A DNA stretch of 9,519 bases from positions 1-9,519 of the forward strand of contig DAOWOO010000026.1 in assembly GCA_030642025.1 (NCBI GenBank), given 5' to 3'. This DNA comes from Candidatus Zixiibacteriota bacterium (GTDB lineage: Bacteria > Zixibacteria > MSB-5A5 > GN15 > PGXB01). The notes under the pieces are model-generated. The model searched no databases. It saw nothing but the letters and a program-made list of their open reading frames with translations, and was not told the DNA's origin. The translations under genes and the position numbers were made by a program. Every line of letters starts with the position of its first letter. Within the stretch, counting starts at the first letter, position 1. Below are positions 6,758 to 9,519 of the stretch, one piece after another.

Positions 6758-7545
6758 GCAGAATTGTCGTTGAAGATGTAAGTATTACCAAAATATCCGA
6801 TTTGAAACGGGGCTATTTTCGACTTAACATAGCCCCGTTTTCAAAAGCCGCGAAGGTGAAGCCGGGGCAGTTTGTGCATGTGCAGATTCCCGGTTGCGGC
6901 GTCTATTTCCGCCGCGCCTTTTCGATATATAATTTCAATGCCGCCGACGGTTCTATTGAGATTCTGTTCAAAGTGGTCGGGCGCGGTACCGCCTGTCTGG
7001 CCAAATGTCGCCGCGGAGACAGGCTCGGTATTGTGGGACCGCTGGGCAACACGTTCAGGTTTCCTTTGAAAAAGGAAACGCCGGTGCTGATAGCCGGCGG
7101 GGTGGGTTTTCCTCCGATGTACCTCCTGGCCGTGCACATGATTGAAAAGGGATTTGAAGGAGAAAGAATTGTCTTTCTGTACGGCGGCAATACAAAGGAT
7201 GACCTTGTCGATATCAGTCGGATCAGGAAACTTGGAGTAGAATTAATATTAACCACCATGGATGGGTCATATGGGCAAAAAGGTTTGATTACCGAACCGC
7301 TGAAAAGAATTATTGACGACAGATGCGGTAAGGTCCGCTTATACGCCTGCGGGCCGGAGGGAATGCTTCAGGCTGTCGATACCTTAGCCTGTGACAATGA
7401 TGTACCGGGTCAGATGTCTCTGGAGGCGCCGATGCCGTGTGGAGTCGGTATCTGCCTGGGGTGCGTGCGGCCTCTTCGTGAGGGCGGTTATACGCGGGTG
7501 TGCCGTGACGGGCCGGTGTACAATTTCGGCGAGGTGCTTTTATGA
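6754..7545 (+). CDS. pyrK: Dihydroorotate dehydrogenase B, electron transfer subunit
   Basis: PyrK passes electrons from the FMN of PyrD through a 2Fe-2S cluster and FAD to NAD+, the oxidation step of pyrimidine synthesis. The 263-residue length is typical. The ferredoxin-reductase-like FAD-binding motif RRAFSIYN is at 53-60. The NAD-binding half shows IAGGVGFPPMY (113-123) and YACGPEGML (197-205). The 2Fe-2S ligands are Cys229, Cys234, Cys237 and Cys250 in PCGVGICLGC...VC, the family spacing C-x4-C-x2-C-x12-C. The start ATG at 6754 overlaps the TPR gene stop (ATGA), with only a weak ribosome binding site (CGGAT), so translation is probably coupled. The gene carries two strong internal inverted repeats at 6801-6845 and 7059-7079. 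Together with pyrD directly downstream, identification is firm. Confidence 0.95.
   Translation: MSRIVVEDVSITKISDLKRGYFRLNIAPFSKAAKVKPGQFVHVQIPGCGVYFRRAFSIYNFNAADGSIEILFKVVGRGTACLAKCRRGDRLGIVGPLGNTFRFPLKKETPVLIAGGVGFPPMYLLAVHMIEKGFEGERIVFLYGGNTKDDLVDISRIRKLGVELILTTMDGSYGQKGLITEPLKRIIDDRCGKVRLYACGPEGMLQAVDTLACDNDVPGQMSLEAPMPCGVGICLGCVRPLREGGYTRVCRDGPVYNFGEVLL
6801..6845 (+). repeat. Long inverted repeat (terminator/attenuator-like hairpin) inside pyrK
   Basis: AAACGGGGCTAT (6805-6816) and ATAGCCCCGTTT (6829-6840) form a perfect 12-bp stem with a 12-nt loop. TTTG (6801-6804) and CAAA (6842-6845) add four more pairs across a single bulged T at 6841. The stem has a GGGGC core and its 3' arm ends in four T (6838-6841), so the RNA resembles an intrinsic terminator. 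It lies in codons 16-31 of pyrK. Whether it works as an attenuator, an mRNA stability element or nothing is not shown. Confidence 0.6.
7059..7079 (+). repeat. Short perfect inverted repeat inside pyrK
   Basis: GTTTCCTTT (7059-7067) and AAAGGAAAC (7071-7079) form a perfect 9-bp stem with the 3-nt loop GAA. It encodes residues between the FAD and NAD domains (FRFPLKKE). No T tract follows on either strand, so it is not a terminator. It may be chance from Phe/Lys codons. Confidence 0.4.
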
Positions 7546-8459
7546 GTATTGATCTGTCGGTTAATATAGCCGGGGTGGAGTTCAAAAATCCGATCCTGAC
7601 AGCCTCGGGAACCTGCGGATACGGCGAAGAGCTGGCTGACCTGTTTTCATTGAGCCGGCTGGGCGGGATTGTGACCAAATCGATCACGGTTAAACCAAGA
7701 TTGGGACATCCGCCGCCGCGGACAGCCGAGACTGAATCGGGCATGCTCAATGCTATCGGTCTGGCCAATGTCGGCGTCGATGAGTTCATTGAGAAGAAAT
7801 TACCGTTTCTGGAAAAGTTTGATACGGTTGTGGTGGTCAATGTGGCCGGGGCGAAAATTCAGGAGTATGTTGAAATCTGCACCCGGCTGGCCGACTGCCC
7901 GAGGGCCGATATGGTTGAACTGAATTTCTCCTGTCCCAATGTGGAAGAAGGAATGGGAATTGCCACCAGCGCCGTTCTGGCTGAAAGGGCGGTAGCGGAA
8001 GTCAAGAAGGTGTTTGGCGGGCCGGTCATTGCCAAGCTCTCGCCCAATGTTACCGATATCGCCGAAATCGCCCAAGCCTGCGAATCGGGCGGAGCCGATG
8101 CGGTTTCTTTGATAAATACCCTGGTCGGTATGGCCGTCGATATTGAGACATTCCGTCCCCGCCTGACCAATAACACGGGAGGACTGTCGGGGCCGGCGAT
8201 AAAACCGGTGGCCCTGGCCATGGTGCATAAGGTGTATCAGGCGGTGAAAATTCCGATTGTCGGCATCGGGGGAATTGCCACGGCGGATGATGTTATCGAG
8301 TTTTTGCTCTGTGGCGCGGCGGCAATAGAAATCGGAACAGCTTTATTTGTTGAACCGGATACGCCGGTAAAAATCGCACGAGACTTGAAAAAATACCTTT
8401 CAAAGAATAAATTCGATAGTGTAAAACAGCTAATCGGTCAATTGAGGATATATTCATGA
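7542..8459 (+). CDS. pyrD: Dihydroorotate dehydrogenase B, catalytic subunit (class 1B)
   Basis: PyrD oxidises dihydroorotate to orotate on FMN within a TIM barrel; with PyrK as partner the final acceptor is NAD+. The 305 residues match the class 1 length. Key motifs are NPILTASGTCGYGEE (16-30), the TKS segment (45-47) near the FMN site, NAIGLANVG at 70-78 (substrate loop), and MVELNFSCPNVEEG, where Cys131 is the catalytic base typical of class 1B (class 2 enzymes use Ser). AKLSPNVTDI supplies the conserved Lys, and VGIGGIATADD plus IEIGTALF form the phosphate-binding end of the barrel. No N-terminal membrane helix is present, which again separates it from quinone-linked class 2. The ATG at 7542 overlaps the pyrK stop by 4 bp, with GAGGTG at 7531-7536 as ribosome binding site. 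The pyrK-pyrD pairing makes the call secure. Confidence 0.96.
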   Translation: MSIDLSVNIAGVEFKNPILTASGTCGYGEELADLFSLSRLGGIVTKSITVKPRLGHPPPRTAETESGMLNAIGLANVGVDEFIEKKLPFLEKFDTVVVVNVAGAKIQEYVEICTRLADCPRADMVELNFSCPNVEEGMGIATSAVLAERAVAEVKKVFGGPVIAKLSPNVTDIAEIAQACESGGADAVSLINTLVGMAVDIETFRPRLTNNTGGLSGPAIKPVALAMVHKVYQAVKIPIVGIGGIATADDVIEFLLCGAAAIEIGTALFVEPDTPVKIARDLKKYLSKNKFDSVKQLIGQLRIYS

Positions 8460-9295
8460 GTGCAACAAGCGAACTTCAGGATATTCAGGAAAAGAGCAAA
8501 TCAATCATATGTGTCGGGCTTGATCTCGACCGCAAGAAAATCCCGCAGGATTATGCCGGTTCCATAAAAGGATTGTATGATTTTGCGATGCGGATAATTG
8601 AGGCGACCAGTGATATTGTCTGCGCCTATAAGCCCAATCTGGCCTTTTTTGAAGAGCTTGGTCCCGAGGGGTTTTCTCTTCTGGAAAAGATCGTCCGTAG
8701 AATCCCCGATAATGTTACGATTATTATAGACGGGAAGAAATGTGATATCGGCAATACCGCCGCACATTACGCGTCGGTCATGTTCGAGAGGTACAAAGCC
8801 GACTGGGTGACGGTAAATCCATACATGGGTTATGATTCCATTCGTCCGTTTCTCGATTATCGCGATAAGGGGGCGTTTGTCCTCTGCCTGACATCCAATG
8901 CCGGAAGCCGCGATTTTCAGCTTATGCACGTTGTCAATAAGCCGATTTATATGCATGTTGCCGAAAAGGTCGCCTACTGGAACAAGGAACAGAATTTGGG
9001 GTTGGTGGTCGGGGCGACTCATCCCGAAAAAATAACCGAGATCAGGTCGGCGGCCGGTGACATGCCTATACTGATACCCGGAGTGGGCGCACAGGGGGGT
9101 GACCTGGAGCGCGTTGCCATGACTGGAACAAGTAATTTTACCCGGCCGGCGATAATAAACGTATCCCGCTCGGTTCTGTTCGCCTCACAGAATGACGATT
9201 TTGATAAGGCCGCTCGAACCGAAGTGGAGAGGCTCAATGGAATTATTAACGGACTTCGTGAGCAGAAAGAGGAGTCTTCTCCCCAGGCTGAGTAA
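8456..9295 (+). CDS. pyrF: Orotidine 5'-phosphate decarboxylase, type 2
   Basis: PyrF converts orotidine monophosphate to UMP, the last step of de novo pyrimidine synthesis. The 279-residue length and motifs fit the type 2 subfamily: IICVGLDLD (17-25), CAYKPNLAFFE (56-66, Lys59), the catalytic IDGKKCDIGNTA (91-102; Asp92, Lys94, Asp97), ADWVTVNPYMGYDSI (115-129), LCLTSNAGSRDFQ (143-155), VVGATHP (184-190) and IPGVGAQGGD (207-216). The Asp-x-Lys-x-x-Asp set is intact, but the inner residues are Lys-Cys where type 2 enzymes usually have Arg-Gly. The ATG at 8456 overlaps the pyrD stop by 4 bp, with GAGGA at 8444-8448 well placed as ribosome binding site. It is the last gene of the operon, as a 163-bp spacer follows. 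Residues from about 270 on form a polar, probably disordered tail. Confidence 0.95.
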   Translation: MSATSELQDIQEKSKSIICVGLDLDRKKIPQDYAGSIKGLYDFAMRIIEATSDIVCAYKPNLAFFEELGPEGFSLLEKIVRRIPDNVTIIIDGKKCDIGNTAAHYASVMFERYKADWVTVNPYMGYDSIRPFLDYRDKGAFVLCLTSNAGSRDFQLMHVVNKPIYMHVAEKVAYWNKEQNLGLVVGATHPEKITEIRSAAGDMPILIPGVGAQGGDLERVAMTGTSNFTRPAIINVSRSVLFASQNDDFDKAARTEVERLNGIINGLREQKEESSPQAE

Positions 9296-9338
9296 GTAAG
9301 GATATCCGGATCAATCAGATTTATACCAAATCTCCAGA

Positions 9339-9360
9339 CCGCCTTGCGGCCCATATTTTA
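9339..9360 (+). terminator. Weak candidate terminator after pyrF
   Basis: CCGC (9339-9342) and GCGG (9346-9349) form a 4-bp GC stem with the loop CTT, followed a few bases later by the T-rich ATATTTTATT. An AT-rich stem, AGATTT (9317-9322) with AAATCT (9328-9333), sits just before it. Neither is a strong intrinsic terminator. The position after the last operon gene is the main support, and termination may instead be factor-dependent. Confidence 0.25.
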
Positions 9361-9363
9361 TTG

Positions 9364-9382
9364 CTGTTCAATTTCTGAACAG
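9364..9382. repeat. Perfect inverted repeat in the spacer after pyrF
   Basis: CTGTTCA (9364-9370) and TGAACAG (9376-9382) form a 7-bp perfect inverted repeat around ATTTC. No T tract follows on the + strand, so it fits an operator or protein-binding dyad better than a terminator. It lies 76 bp before the start codon of the next gene, where a regulator could act. The function is not known. Confidence 0.4.
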
Positions 9383-9405
9383 TACATATCATTTGCCTAT
9401 TTAAG

Positions 9406-9456
9406 TTAACCCCTGATCAGAAAAAGCCGATACATGGATAAAACGACAGGGGGTTA
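9406..9456 (+). promoter_or_regulatory. Possible 5'-UTR stem covering the ribosome binding site of the last gene
   Basis: TTAACCCCTG (9406-9415) is complementary to CAGGGGGTTA (9447-9456), apart from one extra G on the 3' side. This gives about nine pairs with one bulge, enclosing a 31-nt A-rich loop. The 3' arm contains the strong AGGGGG ribosome binding site that precedes the ATG at 9459. In RNA this would block ribosome access. The loop matches no riboswitch class that I recognise. Confidence 0.35.
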
Positions 9457-9458
9457 CT

Positions 9459-9519
9459 ATGCGAAGACTGGTTCTAATTGTGTTCATCCTGGCCCTGGCG
9501 GCGCCGTCGTTTGCCCTGA
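9459..9519 (+). CDS. Secreted or envelope protein, N-terminal signal peptide only (3'-truncated)
   Basis: An ATG at 9459 follows a strong ribosome binding site (AGGGGG, 9448-9453). It opens a frame that reads MRRLVLIVFILALAAPSFAL up to the window end, 20 codons plus one base. This is a classic Sec signal peptide: a basic start (Arg2-Arg3), a hydrophobic core, and the cleavage-type motif SFA before the final Leu. There is no Cys at the cleavage point, so it is probably not a lipoprotein. The mature protein is outside the window and cannot be identified. The 163-bp spacer upstream suggests its own promoter, separate from the pyr operon. Confidence 0.7.
   Translation, partial: MRRLVLIVFILALAAPSFAL

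Noticed and set aside
7310..7840. Minus-strand open frame of 176 codons across the pyrK/pyrD junction
   Set aside because: It has a low-complexity Arg/Pro/Ser-rich product and sits opposite two secure genes.
9364..9382. LexA (SOS) operator
   Set aside because: The CTGT/ACAG half-sites are spaced by 11 rather than 8 bases, and the GAAC/GTTC order is opposite to the Gram-positive box.
9406..9456. Known riboswitch (c-di-GMP, preQ1 or fluoride class)
   Set aside because: The conserved core sequences of these classes were not found; only a simple stem around the ribosome binding site is supported.
1..9519. CRISPR array, tRNA or rRNA gene, insertion sequence, or defence system
   Set aside because: No regularly spaced direct repeats, cloverleaf, transposase motif, terminal repeats or nuclease/toxin families were seen on either strand.

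Overview
The window is gene-dense bacterial DNA of roughly balanced G+C. It holds five recognisable enzymes, two long cell-envelope proteins, and two genes cut by the window edges. No rRNA, tRNA, insertion sequence, CRISPR array or phage gene was found, and codon use looks uniform, so this reads as chromosomal core or near-core sequence rather than a mobile region. The organism looks like an uncultivated, probably anaerobic, Gram-negative bacterium. The clues are a lipoprotein-like TPR protein with a TonB-like C-terminus, a GH57 glucanotransferase, an NAD-linked class 1B dihydroorotate dehydrogenase and a COG1313 radical SAM protein. The style of the TPR lipoprotein suggests the FCB-group/Zixibacteria neighbourhood, but this is only an impression from memory.

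Layout: (1) 2-1447 (+) is the C-terminal two thirds of a GH57 4-alpha-glucanotransferase/alpha-amylase. Its likely transcription terminator is a strong hairpin plus T tract at 1501-1530, which lies inside the 3' end of the convergent gene. (2) 1475-2956 (-) is a membrane-anchored SGNH/GDSL hydrolase with a TPR-like insertion. (3) 2957-3031 is a 75-bp divergent promoter region with a small perfect inverted repeat. (4) 3032-9295 (+) is a tightly packed probable operon: sirtuin, COG1313 radical SAM protein, TPR/TonB-C lipoprotein, pyrK, pyrD, pyrF. Every junction overlaps, four by 4 bp and one by 17 bp, so the genes are very likely co-transcribed and translationally coupled. (5) 9296-9458 is a spacer with several small inverted repeats. 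(6) 9459 onward (+) is the start of a new gene encoding a Sec signal peptide, cut by the window end.

How the genes fit together: PyrK and PyrD form the two-subunit DHODase B, which passes electrons from dihydroorotate to NAD+. PyrF performs the last step of UMP synthesis. PyrE and the earlier steps are not in the window. Upstream in the same operon sit an NAD+-consuming sirtuin with the Tyr/Arg signature of acidic-acyl-lysine deacylases, and a radical SAM protein of unknown substrate. The link between these and the pyrimidine genes could be NAD metabolism or just operon packing; the sequence does not decide. The most notable non-coding signals are a 12-bp perfect terminator-like hairpin about 50 bp into pyrK, the terminator embedded in the hydrolase gene, and a stem that would cover the ribosome binding site of the last gene. 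No clearly novel multi-gene system was identified.
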